From NCBI RefSeq assembly GCF_947631165.1, contig NZ_CANRKH010000007.1, positions 1 to 64,000 on the forward strand: a DNA stretch of 64,000 bases, written 5' to 3'. This document shows positions 34,002-42,043 of this stretch, piece after piece. The stretch's first letter is position 1. Every line of letters begins with the position of its first letter. The notes under the pieces were generated by a model, which searched no databases, had not been told where the DNA came from, and saw only the letters and a program-made list of their open reading frames with translations. Origin of the DNA: an uncultured Dysosmobacter sp. (lineage in GTDB: Bacteria > Bacillota > Clostridia > Oscillospirales > Oscillospiraceae). Made by a program: the position numbers and the translations under genes.

Positions 34002-34322
34002 ATGAATCAGAAACGCTGGAATCTTGTGACTGTAGCGGCTCTCGCCGCACTGGCTGCAGGCCTGCTCCTTACGCGGTCCGTTCCCTTGGCGGGGCGATTG
34101 CTGCTCATCGCTGGGACCATTGCGTTCCTTGCCAGTATGATCGGTTCCCGCCGTTCTGCAAAGGCTTACAGCTGCCCGCTCTGCGGCGGGCGGCTGCGGC
34201 CCATGGGCCGGTATTTTCCGGGCCTTCCTCAAACCAGTTTTTTTCACTGCACGCACTGCGGCGCTTCATTTCCCCTAGAGGAGCTGGAGAGAAACGAAGA
34301 TTCCCAAAACCTCCATTCCTAA
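34002..34322 (+). CDS. Small membrane protein with C-terminal zinc ribbon
   Basis: A 106-residue protein with two hydrophobic helices (about 8-25 and 29-47) and a cytoplasmic-looking zinc-ribbon tail: CPLCGG (about 58-63) and CTHCGA (about 83-88). It begins 21 bases after the carbamoyltransferase gene with AAGGGGA as ribosome-binding site, and ends 42 bases before the carbamate kinase start. I know no function. Its place between two enzymes of one pathway is odd; it may be an inserted gene or a small regulator of the complex. Confidence 0.6.
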   Translation: MNQKRWNLVTVAALAALAAGLLLTRSVPLAGRLLLIAGTIAFLASMIGSRRSAKAYSCPLCGGRLRPMGRYFPGLPQTSFFHCTHCGASFPLEELERNEDSQNLHS

Positions 34323-34364
34323 CTCCTCATTCTTAATTCCTAATTGACCGAACGAGGTAATATC

Positions 34365-35300
34365 ATGGGTAAACGTATCGTCATCGCCCTGGGCGGCAAC
34401 GCGCTGGGCAAAAATCTGCCGGAGCAGATGATCGCTGTGAAGCACACAGCCAAGGCCATCGTGGACCTGATCGAAGAGGGCCATGAGGTAGTGGTGGCCC
34501 ACGGCAATGGCCCCCAGGTGGGCATGATCAACATCGCTATGACGACCCTGTCCCGGGAGGACCCCACGCACCCCCTGGCCCCCATGTCCGTCTGCACGGC
34601 CATGAGTCAGGGCTACATCGGCTATGACCTGCAGAACTCCCTGCGGGAGGAGCTGCTGGACCGGGGGCTGGCAAAGCCCGTGGCCACCATCCTCACCCAG
34701 GTGGAGGTGGACGAGAAGGACCCCGCCTTCCAGAATCCCACCAAGCCCATCGGCACCTTTATGACCGAGGCCGAAGCGGAGGAGATGCGCCGCCGGGGCA
34801 ACGCCGTCATGGAGGACGCCGGCCGGGGCTGGCGGCGGTGCGTGGCCTCTCCCCTGCCCAAGTCCATCATCGAGATCGACACCATCCGCGCCCTGCTGGA
34901 TGCGGGCCAGGTGGTGGTGGCCTGCGGCGGCGGCGGCATTCCGGTGTACAAGACCGGCGTTCATCACCTGAAGGGTGCGGGCGCTGTCATCGATAAGGAC
35001 TTCGCCTCCGAGCTGCTGGCGGAGGAGCTGGACGCCGACGCCCTCATCATCCTCACCGCTGTGGAAAAGGTGGCCGTCAACTTCGGCAAACCGGATCAGC
35101 AGTGGCTGGACCGCCTGACCCCGGAGGAGGCCCGGCAGTACGCCGCAGAGGGCCAGTTCGCCCCCGGCAGCATGCTGCCCAAGGTCCAGGCGGCGGTGAA
35201 GTTCGCCGAGTCCAAGCCCGGCCGCACCGCCCTCATCACCTTGCTGGAAAAGGCGAAGGACGGCATCGCAGGCAGGACCGGCACCTCCATCGCCCTGTAA
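34365..35300 (+). CDS. arcC: Carbamate kinase
   Basis: A 311-residue amino-acid-kinase-family enzyme: ALGGNALGK near the N-terminus, VAHGNGPQVG (about 50-59), CGGGGIPV (about 187-194) and DKDFASELLAEEL (about 210-222). It makes ATP from carbamoyl phosphate and ADP, the energy-yielding step of arginine, creatinine or ureide fermentation. Here it follows the YgeW-like carbamoyltransferase, and no arginine deiminase is nearby, so purine/ureide catabolism is more likely than arginine breakdown. The frame opens at 34344, but ATG 34365 with GAGG upstream gives the family N-terminus. Confidence 0.94.
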   Translation: MGKRIVIALGGNALGKNLPEQMIAVKHTAKAIVDLIEEGHEVVVAHGNGPQVGMINIAMTTLSREDPTHPLAPMSVCTAMSQGYIGYDLQNSLREELLDRGLAKPVATILTQVEVDEKDPAFQNPTKPIGTFMTEAEAEEMRRRGNAVMEDAGRGWRRCVASPLPKSIIEIDTIRALLDAGQVVVACGGGGIPVYKTGVHHLKGAGAVIDKDFASELLAEELDADALIILTAVEKVAVNFGKPDQQWLDRLTPEEARQYAAEGQFAPGSMLPKVQAAVKFAESKPGRTALITLLEKAKDGIAGRTGTSIAL

Positions 35301-35387
35301 AGGGCCAAAAAAAGCGGAGCACGGGACGTTGGGATATGCCTTTCACGGCCCCGCCCGGCAAAATAGGTCGACCTGTTAAAATCAGTT

Positions 35388-35417
35388 AGGGGGGCGGAAA
35401 ACCGCTCCCCTTTTTTT
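35388..35417 (+). terminator. Terminator after carbamate kinase
   Basis: A 10-bp stem (one G-U pair) AGGGGGGCGG/CCGCTCCCCT at 35388-35411 followed by T7. It ends the first half of the rightward locus. The rest of this 313-base gap holds the next promoter and no gene. Confidence 0.85.
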
Positions 35418-35512
35418 GTGCGCTTTTTTTCAGATTTGTCTATTTTCATAAAGGTCGACAAACAGACCCTGGGAATTTCCGGCTATTTTTTCATGAAAAT
35501 GTAAAAAATCTG

Positions 35513-35541
35513 TTGAATTTTCAAGCGTGAGCTTGTATGAT
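35513..35541 (+). promoter_or_regulatory. Promoter of the BMP-type ABC transporter operon
   Basis: TTGAAT (35513-35518), 17-base spacer, TATGAT (35536-35541). It is 72 bases before the lipoprotein start, whose ribosome-binding site is AAAGGAGG. Confidence 0.75.
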
Positions 35542-35613
35542 ATCATCAAGAGAGGTCATTTTTGACCTGTCGGATCCTACTGTTTTCATAACGCATAAAG
35601 GAGGAAAATTAGA

Positions 35614-36849
35614 ATGAAGAAGTTTCTTGCACTGCTCCTCACTCTGGTCATGGTCCTGAGTCTGGCCGCCTGCGGCGGTGACAAGGCCGAAGAGCCTGCC
35701 AAGACCGACGAGCCCGCCAAGACTGATGAGCCTGCCGCTCCCACCGTGAAGGTCGGCTTCATCTGCCTGCACGACGAGAACTCCACCTATGACCTGAACT
35801 TCATCAACGGCGCCAAGGCCGCCTGCGAAAAGCTGGGCGTCACCGACTACGTCATCAAGACCAACGTCCCTGAGGGTCAGGAGTGCTATGACACCGCCGC
35901 CGAGCTGGCGGACGACGGCTGCAACATCATCTTTGCCGACAGCTTCGGTCATGAGGACTACATGATCCAGGCCGCCAAGGACTTCCCCGATGTGCAGTTC
36001 TGCCACTCCACCGGCACCAGAGCCCACACCGAGGGCCTCAGCAACTACCACAACGCCTTCGCCTCCATCTATGAGGGCCGCTATCTGGCGGGCATTGCCG
36101 CCGGCATGAAGCTCAACGAGATGATCGCTGACGGCAAGTTCACCGCGGAAGAGGCCAAGATCGGCTATGTCGGCGCCTACACCTACGCCGAGGTGGTCTC
36201 CGGCTACACCTCCTTCTTCCTGGGTGCCCGCTCTGTGTGCCCCACCGCCACCATGGAAGTCACCTTCACCGGCTCCTGGTATGACGAGACCGCCGAGAAG
36301 GAAGGCGCGCAGAAGCTCATCAACAACGGCTGCAAGCTCATCAGCCAGCATGCCGACTCCATGGGCGCTCCCACTGCCTGCGAGCTGGCCGGTGTACCCA
36401 ACGTGTCCTACAACGGCTCCACTGCGGCCGCCTGCCCCAACACCTACATCGTGTCCTCCCGCATCGACTGGGCGCCCTACTATGAGTACGCCATCGGCTG
36501 CGTGATGAACGGCGAAGCCATTGACGCCGACTGGACTGGAACCCTGGCCACCGGCTCCGTGGTCCTCACCGACCTGAACGAGAACGTCATCGCCGAAGGT
36601 ACTGCCGACGCCATCAAGGAAGCCACCGCCAAGCTGGAGGACGGCTCCCTGCACGTGTTCGACACCGCTGCCTTCACCGTGGGCGGCACTGCTCTGGACA
36701 GCTATCAGGCCGACGTGGACACCGATGCCAACTATACCCCCGACACCGAGGTCATCCTTGACGGCTACTTCCACGAGTCCGAGTTCCGCTCCGCCCCCTA
36801 CTTCGACCTGCGGATCGACGGCATCACCCTGCTGGACGAGGCCTATTGA
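35614..36849 (+). CDS. BMP-family (PnrA-like) substrate-binding lipoprotein
   Basis: A 411-residue lipoprotein with signal peptide and lipobox LSLAAC (Cys20), an EPAKTDEPAKTDEP linker, then the BMP/basic membrane protein fold (VGFICLHDENSTYDLNFINGA to RIDGITLLDEAY). Family members bind purine nucleosides. The binding-protein gene is followed by a terminator hairpin 36 bases after the stop, probably making it more abundant than the downstream ATPase and permeases, as usual for ABC importers. Its placement after the YgeY/YgeW/ArcC operon supports nucleoside or purine-related import for that pathway; the exact ligand is not visible. Confidence 0.9.
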   Translation: MKKFLALLLTLVMVLSLAACGGDKAEEPAKTDEPAKTDEPAAPTVKVGFICLHDENSTYDLNFINGAKAACEKLGVTDYVIKTNVPEGQECYDTAAELADDGCNIIFADSFGHEDYMIQAAKDFPDVQFCHSTGTRAHTEGLSNYHNAFASIYEGRYLAGIAAGMKLNEMIADGKFTAEEAKIGYVGAYTYAEVVSGYTSFFLGARSVCPTATMEVTFTGSWYDETAEKEGAQKLINNGCKLISQHADSMGAPTACELAGVPNVSYNGSTAAACPNTYIVSSRIDWAPYYEYAIGCVMNGEAIDADWTGTLATGSVVLTDLNENVIAEGTADAIKEATAKLEDGSLHVFDTAAFTVGGTALDSYQADVDTDANYTPDTEVILDGYFHESEFRSAPYFDLRIDGITLLDEAY

Positions 36850-36885
36850 TCCTCTCCTGGGTATGTCATTGTGCATGCATACCTC

Positions 36886-36919
36886 CCCTGCCCGGCTCAC
36901 ACCGGGCAGGGATTTTTTT
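36886..36919 (+). terminator. Hairpin after the binding-protein gene
   Basis: A perfect 10-bp stem CCCTGCCCGG/CCGGGCAGGG (36886-36895 with 36902-36911) and T7. It probably gives partial termination so that the binding protein exceeds the membrane subunits. Confidence 0.85.
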
Positions 36920-37055
36920 GAAGAAAGCCCCTGGAATTTTGATTTACATTACCTGTGGATTATGGTAAAATTGTTTTATACAAATCGGCTCACGGATCGG
37001 CTCAAACCCCGGGAGGCGGCTCTCCGGCCCCTCCCCTAGAGAAAGGATGACAGCC

Positions 37056-38606
37056 TTGGAAACTGCTAAGAACGCCATCAGAATGGAGCACATCACAAAG
37101 CGCTTCGGCAATGTGGTGGCCAACCACGATATCAATCTGGAGCTCCACAAGGGCGAGATCCTGTCCCTGCTGGGTGAAAACGGCAGCGGCAAGACGACCC
37201 TGATGAACATGCTCTCCGGCATCTACTACGCTGACGAGGGCCAGATCTACGTCAACGACCAGCCGGTGACCATCTCCTCCCCCAAGGACGCTTTCGATCT
37301 GGGCATCGGCATGATCCACCAGCACTTTAAGCTGGTAGACGTTCTGACCGCCGCCGAAAACATCGTGCTGGGCCTGAAGGACGAGGGAAAGCTGGACCTG
37401 AAGAAGGCCGAGCAGACCATCACGGAGATCTGCCAGCGGTATGGCTTCGAGATCGACCTGAACCGGAAGATCTACGAAATGTCAGTCTCCCAAAAGCAGA
37501 CGGTGGAGATCGTCAAGGTGCTGTACCGGGGAGCGGAGATCCTGATTTTGGATGAGCCCACCGCCGTCCTGACGCCTCAGGAGACGGATAAGCTCTTCGC
37601 CGTCATGCGGAACATGAAGGCTGACGGCAAATCCCTTATCATCATAACCCACAAGCTCCACGAGGTGCTGGAAGTCTCCGACCGGGTGGCGGTTCTGCGG
37701 AAGGGTGAGTACATCGGCGACGTACATACCTGCGACGCCAGCCAGCAGTCCCTGACGGACATGATGGTGGGCCGGGCCGTGACATTGAACATCGACCGGC
37801 CCCAGCCGGTGAACGTGGCTCCCCGCCTAGAGGTCAAGGGCCTCACGGTTTACGACGAGCTGGGCGTGAAGCGCCTCAGCGACGTCACTTTCACTGCCAA
37901 CGCCGGTGAGATCCTGGGCATCGCCGGCATCGCCGGCTCCGGCCAGCGGGAGCTGCTGGAAGCCATCTCCGGCCTCTACCCCATCGCATCCGGCAGCGTC
38001 CGCTTCCACGACCCGGAGGGCAAAAACGGCCCGGAGGGCCGGGAGCTGGTGGGCCTGGACCCCATGGCCATCCGCAAGTGCGGCGTGTCCATGGCCTTTG
38101 TGCCGGAGGACCGGCTGGGCATGGGCCTGGTCGGCTCCATGGGCATGACCGGCAACATGATGCTCCGCTCCTGGCGCAGCGGCAGGGGCGTGTTCCTGAA
38201 CCGAAAGGAACCGGAGGCGCTGGCCAACCGAATCTGGAAGGAACTGGAGGTGGTGACCCCCAGCACCGCCTTCCCGGTGCGGCGGATGTCCGGCGGCAAT
38301 GTGCAGAAGGTACTGGTGGGTCGGGAGATCGCCCAGGACCCCGCCGTGCTGATGACGGCCTACGCCGTCCGGGGCCTGGACATCAACACGTCCTACACCA
38401 TCTATAACCTGCTGACAGAGGAAAAAATGAAGGGCGTGGCCGTGGTCTATGTGGGCGAGGACCTGGACGTTCTGCTGGAGCTGTGCGACCGCATCCTGGT
38501 GCTGTGCGGCGGTCAGGTCAGCGGCATCGTGGACGGCCGCACCGCCGACAAGCGAGAAGTGGGCACCCTGATGACACGCGTGGGAGGAGGCAGCGCTGAT
38601 GAATAA
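37056..38606 (+). CDS. ABC transporter ATPase with two nucleotide-binding domains (nucleoside/BMP type)
   Basis: About 516 residues, two fused ABC domains. The first has Walker A GENGSGKTT (about 41-49), a degenerate signature VSQKQ and Walker B ILILDEPTAVLTP (about 166-178). The second has a broken Walker A (GIAGSGQREL), a proper signature MSGGNVQKVLVG and a degenerate Walker B (VLMTAYAVRGLD). This asymmetry is normal in the YufO/NupO and ribose-type families. It energises the two permeases that follow with an eight-base overlap. ATG 37047 directly abuts AAAGG, so TTG 37056, eight bases from the ribosome-binding site, is the better start; this remains uncertain. Confidence 0.88.
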   Translation: METAKNAIRMEHITKRFGNVVANHDINLELHKGEILSLLGENGSGKTTLMNMLSGIYYADEGQIYVNDQPVTISSPKDAFDLGIGMIHQHFKLVDVLTAAENIVLGLKDEGKLDLKKAEQTITEICQRYGFEIDLNRKIYEMSVSQKQTVEIVKVLYRGAEILILDEPTAVLTPQETDKLFAVMRNMKADGKSLIIITHKLHEVLEVSDRVAVLRKGEYIGDVHTCDASQQSLTDMMVGRAVTLNIDRPQPVNVAPRLEVKGLTVYDELGVKRLSDVTFTANAGEILGIAGIAGSGQRELLEAISGLYPIASGSVRFHDPEGKNGPEGRELVGLDPMAIRKCGVSMAFVPEDRLGMGLVGSMGMTGNMMLRSWRSGRGVFLNRKEPEALANRIWKELEVVTPSTAFPVRRMSGGNVQKVLVGREIAQDPAVLMTAYAVRGLDINTSYTIYNLLTEEKMKGVAVVYVGEDLDVLLELCDRILVLCGGQVSGIVDGRTADKREVGTLMTRVGGGSADE

Positions 38607-39687
38607 GACGATGAAATTCCATATCTCCAAACGGGCCTCCCTCCCCTGGTACAAGGCGTGGGGCATCCGGGCCGCCGCCATCCTGGCGGCTCTCCTGACC
38701 TGCGCCGTGGTGACCATGCTGCTGACGGGCGAGAACCCCCTCAACATCTTCACCACTCTGTTTTACGGCGCCTTCGGCACCGCCCGCCGGTCCTGGGTCA
38801 CGATCCAGGAGCTGGCTATCCTGCTGGGCATCTCCCTGGCGGTGACCCCCGCCTTCAAAATGCGCTTCTGGAACATCGGCGCCGAGGGCCAGGTGCTCAT
38901 CGGCGGCCTGGCCACCACTGCCTGCATGATCTGTCTGGCGGATAAGCTGCCTAACGCCGGGGTCATCCTGTGCATGATCCTGGCCAGCATCGCGGCAGGC
39001 GCGGTGTGGGGCTTTCTGCCCGCCTTCTTCAAAGCCCGGTGGAACACCAATGAGACGCTATTTACCCTGATGATGAACTACATCGCGACCCAGCTGGCAG
39101 CCTATTACATCATCGTGTGGGAGGTGCCCAAGGGTGCCGGCAAGATCGGCATCATCAACCAGAGCAGCGAGATCGGCTGGCTGCCGAGACTGGGCAACCA
39201 GTACCTGCTGAGCATCCTGATCGTTGCACTCCTCACCGGCGTCATGTACATCTATCTGAATTACAGCAAGCACGGCTACGAGATCGCCGTGGTGGGCGAG
39301 AGCCAGCGCACCGCCAGCTACGCGGGCATCAAAGTGGAACGGGTCATCATCCGCACCATGGTGCTCTCCGGCGCGGTGTGCGGCCTGATGGGCCTGCTGC
39401 TGGTGGGCGGCATCAACCACACCCTCACCACCACCGTGGTGGACGGCCGGGGCTTTACCGCCGTCATGGTCTCCTGGCTGGCAAAATTCAATCCCATCGC
39501 CATGATCTTCACCAGCCTGCTGCTGGTGTTCCTCAGCCGGGGCGCCAGCGAGATCTCCAGTGCCTTCGGCCTGAACCACTCCTTCTCCGATATCCTGACC
39601 GGCATCATCCTGTTCTTCATCATCGGCAGCGAGTTCTTCATCACCTATAAGATCAGCGTGCGGAGATCCGCCGGAAAGGAGGCCTGA
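38599..39687 (+). CDS. ABC transporter permease (nucleoside/BMP type), first subunit
   Basis: A 362-residue polytopic membrane protein of the branched-chain/ribose-type permease family, with about nine hydrophobic segments and the motifs FWNIGAEGQVLIGG (about 91-104) and YSKHGYEIAVVGESQRTASYAGI (coupling loop with the ATPase, about 213-235). It corresponds to NupP/YufP. It begins inside the ATPase gene (eight-base overlap) with GGAGGAGG upstream and ends three bases before the second permease, so all are cotranslated. Together they form the heterodimeric channel for the BMP-delivered nucleoside. Confidence 0.9.
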   Translation: MNKTMKFHISKRASLPWYKAWGIRAAAILAALLTCAVVTMLLTGENPLNIFTTLFYGAFGTARRSWVTIQELAILLGISLAVTPAFKMRFWNIGAEGQVLIGGLATTACMICLADKLPNAGVILCMILASIAAGAVWGFLPAFFKARWNTNETLFTLMMNYIATQLAAYYIIVWEVPKGAGKIGIINQSSEIGWLPRLGNQYLLSILIVALLTGVMYIYLNYSKHGYEIAVVGESQRTASYAGIKVERVIIRTMVLSGAVCGLMGLLLVGGINHTLTTTVVDGRGFTAVMVSWLAKFNPIAMIFTSLLLVFLSRGASEISSAFGLNHSFSDILTGIILFFIIGSEFFITYKISVRRSAGKEA

Positions 39688-39690
39688 GCG

Positions 39691-40683
39691 ATGTTTGATC
39701 TGGTATCTTTTATCCCCCGGGCAGTGATGCAGGGCATCCCCCTGCTGTTCGGCAGCACCGGCGAGATCCTGACGGAGAAATCCGGCAACCTGAACCTGGG
39801 CATCCCCGGTGTCATGTATGTGGGCGGCATCTGCGGCGTCATCGGTGCGTTCTTCTATGAGCAGGCCGTTCCGGCGGCGGAGATGAACGCGGTCCTCGCC
39901 ATCGGCGTCCCACTGCTGTGCTCTCTTCTGGGGTCTTTGCTGATGGGTCTGGTGTACAGCGTGCTGACCATCTCCCTCCGGGCCAACCAGAATGTCACCG
40001 GCCTGGCATTGACCACCTTCGGCGTAGGCGTCGGCAACTTCTTCGGCGGCTCCCTCATCAAGCTCACCGGCAGCGAGGTGCCGTCCATCGCCCTGTCCGC
40101 CACCAGCGCCTACTTCAGCAAGTCCCTGCCCTTTGCCGGCGGCCTGGGCTGGTTCGGCCAGGTGTTCCTGTCCTATGGCTTTCTGGCCTATCTGGCGGTA
40201 CTGATCGCCATCGCCGCCTCTTATGTCATCAAGCGCACCCGGGTCGGCCTGCATCTGCGGGCCGTGGGCGAAAGCCCCGCCACCGCCGACGCGGCGGGCA
40301 TCAGCGTCACCAAATACAAGTATCTGGCCACCTGCATCGGCAGCATGATCGCGGGCCTGGGCGGTCTCTACTATGTGATGGACTACGCCTGCGGCGTCTG
40401 GTCCAACAACGCCTTCGGTGACCGGGGCTGGCTGGCCATCGCCCTGGTGATCTTCACCATCTGGCGGCCCAATGTCAGCATCCTGGCCTCCATCCTCTTC
40501 GGCGGCTTCTACATTCTGTATCTGTACATCCCCTCCGGCCTGGACCTGTCAGTCAAGGAGCTGTACAAGATGATCCCCTATGTGGTAACGCTGGTGGTGC
40601 TCATCATCGTCTCCATGCGGAAGAAACGGGAGGACCAGCCCCCCGCAAGCCTGGGTCTCCCCTACTTCCGGGAGGAACGCTGA
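39691..40683 (+). CDS. ABC transporter permease (nucleoside/BMP type), second subunit
   Basis: A 330-residue membrane protein, the NupQ/YufQ partner. Conserved GSTGEILTEKSGNLNLGIPG (about 24-43) and the coupling helix LHLRAVGESPATADAAGI (about 187-204) are visible, with eight to nine hydrophobic segments. It starts three bases after the first permease with AAAGGAGG. It is the last gene of the importer operon and is followed by a strong terminator. All components needed for a BMP-type importer (binding lipoprotein, double ATPase, two permeases) are thus intact. Confidence 0.9.
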   Translation: MFDLVSFIPRAVMQGIPLLFGSTGEILTEKSGNLNLGIPGVMYVGGICGVIGAFFYEQAVPAAEMNAVLAIGVPLLCSLLGSLLMGLVYSVLTISLRANQNVTGLALTTFGVGVGNFFGGSLIKLTGSEVPSIALSATSAYFSKSLPFAGGLGWFGQVFLSYGFLAYLAVLIAIAASYVIKRTRVGLHLRAVGESPATADAAGISVTKYKYLATCIGSMIAGLGGLYYVMDYACGVWSNNAFGDRGWLAIALVIFTIWRPNVSILASILFGGFYILYLYIPSGLDLSVKELYKMIPYVVTLVVLIIVSMRKKREDQPPASLGLPYFREER

Positions 40684-40706
40684 CCCGTCGTTTCCCGCCT
40701 GACCTG

Positions 40707-40739
40707 AGCCGCCGCTGCCAGCCGCAGCGGCGGCTTTTT
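40707..40739 (+). terminator. Terminator of the ABC importer operon
   Basis: A perfect 12-bp stem AGCCGCCGCTGC/GCAGCGGCGGCT (40707-40718 with 40724-40735) followed by T5. Confidence 0.9.
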
Positions 40740-40934
40740 CCGCGCCTTTGAGCATCCTTTTCGAGATTCACACTTTGTTCCCAATTTATTCACTTTTTCC
40801 CCTTGTCCTCTGTGCTATGGTATAGTCGATTTACTTGAAAAATCGCAAACAATTTTTCAAACGGGCTGTGCCCGCCGTACGCAAAAAGCATGCGGTTATT
40901 GACTATGAAATCCAACTATGAAAAGGTGATCCCC

Positions 40935-41591
40935 ATGCGACTTCCCGATCCTCTCCGCCGCTTTCCCTGGGGCGAGCTGCGGTACGCCCTGTGGCTGCCG
41001 GCCTATCTGCTGGCCTTTCTGGTCATGGAACGTCTGTCCGGCCCGGGCTACTGGGCCACCCAGCTGCCCATTGACAGCCGCATCCCCTTCTGTCCGGGAT
41101 TCGTCATCCCCTACTGCCTGTGGTATCCCCTGCTGGTGTCCGTGGGCCTGTATCTGCTGCTGCGGGACCGGCCCGCCTTCCAACGCTATATGGTCTTTCT
41201 GTCCCTGACCTTTTTCATCAGCGAGGGGATCTGGCTCCTGATCCCCAACGGCCAGGACCTGCGCCCCGCGGTGATATCCGGGGACGACTTCTTCGCCCAA
41301 TGGGTCGCCGGCCTCTACACCATCGACACCAACACCAACGTCTTTCCCTCGGTCCATGTGGTGGGTTCCATCGGCGCGGCGCTGGCGGTGTGGGACTGCC
41401 GCCGCCTCCGGCCCGGCGTCCGGTGGGCCACGGCGGCCCTGAGCACTCTGATATGCCTGTCGACCCTGTTCATCAAGCAGCATACCCTGCTGGACGTTCT
41501 GGGCGGCCTGGCCCTGTCCTTCCTGGCGGCTATTCCAGTCTATCGCCGCAGTCTGAGCCAGGTCTTCCACCCGCTGACCGCCCCGGAATAA
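40935..41591 (+). CDS. PAP2-family membrane phosphatase
   Basis: A 218-residue integral membrane protein with five to six helices. PAP2 phosphatase motifs are visible: NVFPSVHVVGS (about 135-145, motif 2 with the proton-donating His) and KQHTLLDVLGG (about 180-190, motif 3). A clear K-x6-RP motif 1 is not obvious, so activity is likely but not certain. Such enzymes dephosphorylate lipid phosphates, for example phosphatidic acid or undecaprenyl diphosphate; inositol phosphosphingolipid-like relatives share the layout. The frame is open from 40890, but ATG 40935 with AAGGTG upstream is chosen. It stands alone and converges with the decarboxylase operon. Confidence 0.78.
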   Translation: MRLPDPLRRFPWGELRYALWLPAYLLAFLVMERLSGPGYWATQLPIDSRIPFCPGFVIPYCLWYPLLVSVGLYLLLRDRPAFQRYMVFLSLTFFISEGIWLLIPNGQDLRPAVISGDDFFAQWVAGLYTIDTNTNVFPSVHVVGSIGAALAVWDCRRLRPGVRWATAALSTLICLSTLFIKQHTLLDVLGGLALSFLAAIPVYRRSLSQVFHPLTAPE

Positions 41592-41677
41592 GCCCCGCAA
41601 GGAATCCTTGCTTGCCTGCTTCTCCCTGCTCCTCCGCAGAGCTTTCTCTATATTTTGAACGTCTTTCAACAAATACT

Positions 41678-41719
41678 GCGGCACCTCCCGATGCAGGACT
41701 CTGCAACAGGAGGTGCCGC
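41678..41719. terminator. Hairpin between the PAP2 gene and the decarboxylase operon
   Basis: An 11-bp perfect stem GCGGCACCTCC/GGAGGTGCCGC (41678-41688 with 41709-41719) with an inner five-bp stem. The T tracts are weak, so it may be a bidirectional terminator or 3'-end protecting structure. Confidence 0.55.
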
Positions 41720-41790
41720 TATGCCGTTTTATCGTATTCTTTCAGTTCTCACAAGAAACGCCGTTTTGCAGACTTGGGCGGATCTCTTTT

Positions 41791-42000
41791 TTATTCAACG
41801 ACAAACAGGACATCGCCGCTTTTGACCTTGTCGCCGACTGCGACAAGCACTTTTTTCACAGTGCCGTCGGCGGGGCTGGCGATGGGCTGCTCCATTTTCA
41901 TGGCCTCCATGACAGCTACAACAGAGCGCGCCTTGACAGCATCCCCTTCCTTTACATTCAGAGAAACAACCTTTCCAGGGATTCTTGCCTTGATTTCCAT
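41791..42000 (-). CDS. gcdC: Biotin carrier protein of a sodium-pumping decarboxylase (very short gamma subunit)
   Basis: A 69-residue biotinyl domain. The biotin-accepting lysine is Lys35 in MEAMKME; the remainder is the standard barrel (ARIPGKVVSLNV to SGDVLFVVE). It carries the carboxyl group from the alpha subunit to the membrane beta subunit. Gamma subunits of glutaconyl-CoA decarboxylase normally have a long Ala/Pro linker before this domain and total about 120-150 residues; here the linker is absent. AAGGAG precedes the ATG. It is the last gene of the organic-acid operon. Confidence 0.88.
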   Translation of the reverse strand: MEIKARIPGKVVSLNVKEGDAVKARSVVAVMEAMKMEQPIASPADGTVKKVLVAVGDKVKSGDVLFVVE

Positions 42001-42043
42001 ACTAAATAGCTCCTTTCAAATAAATGCTCAAAATTCTTGTACT

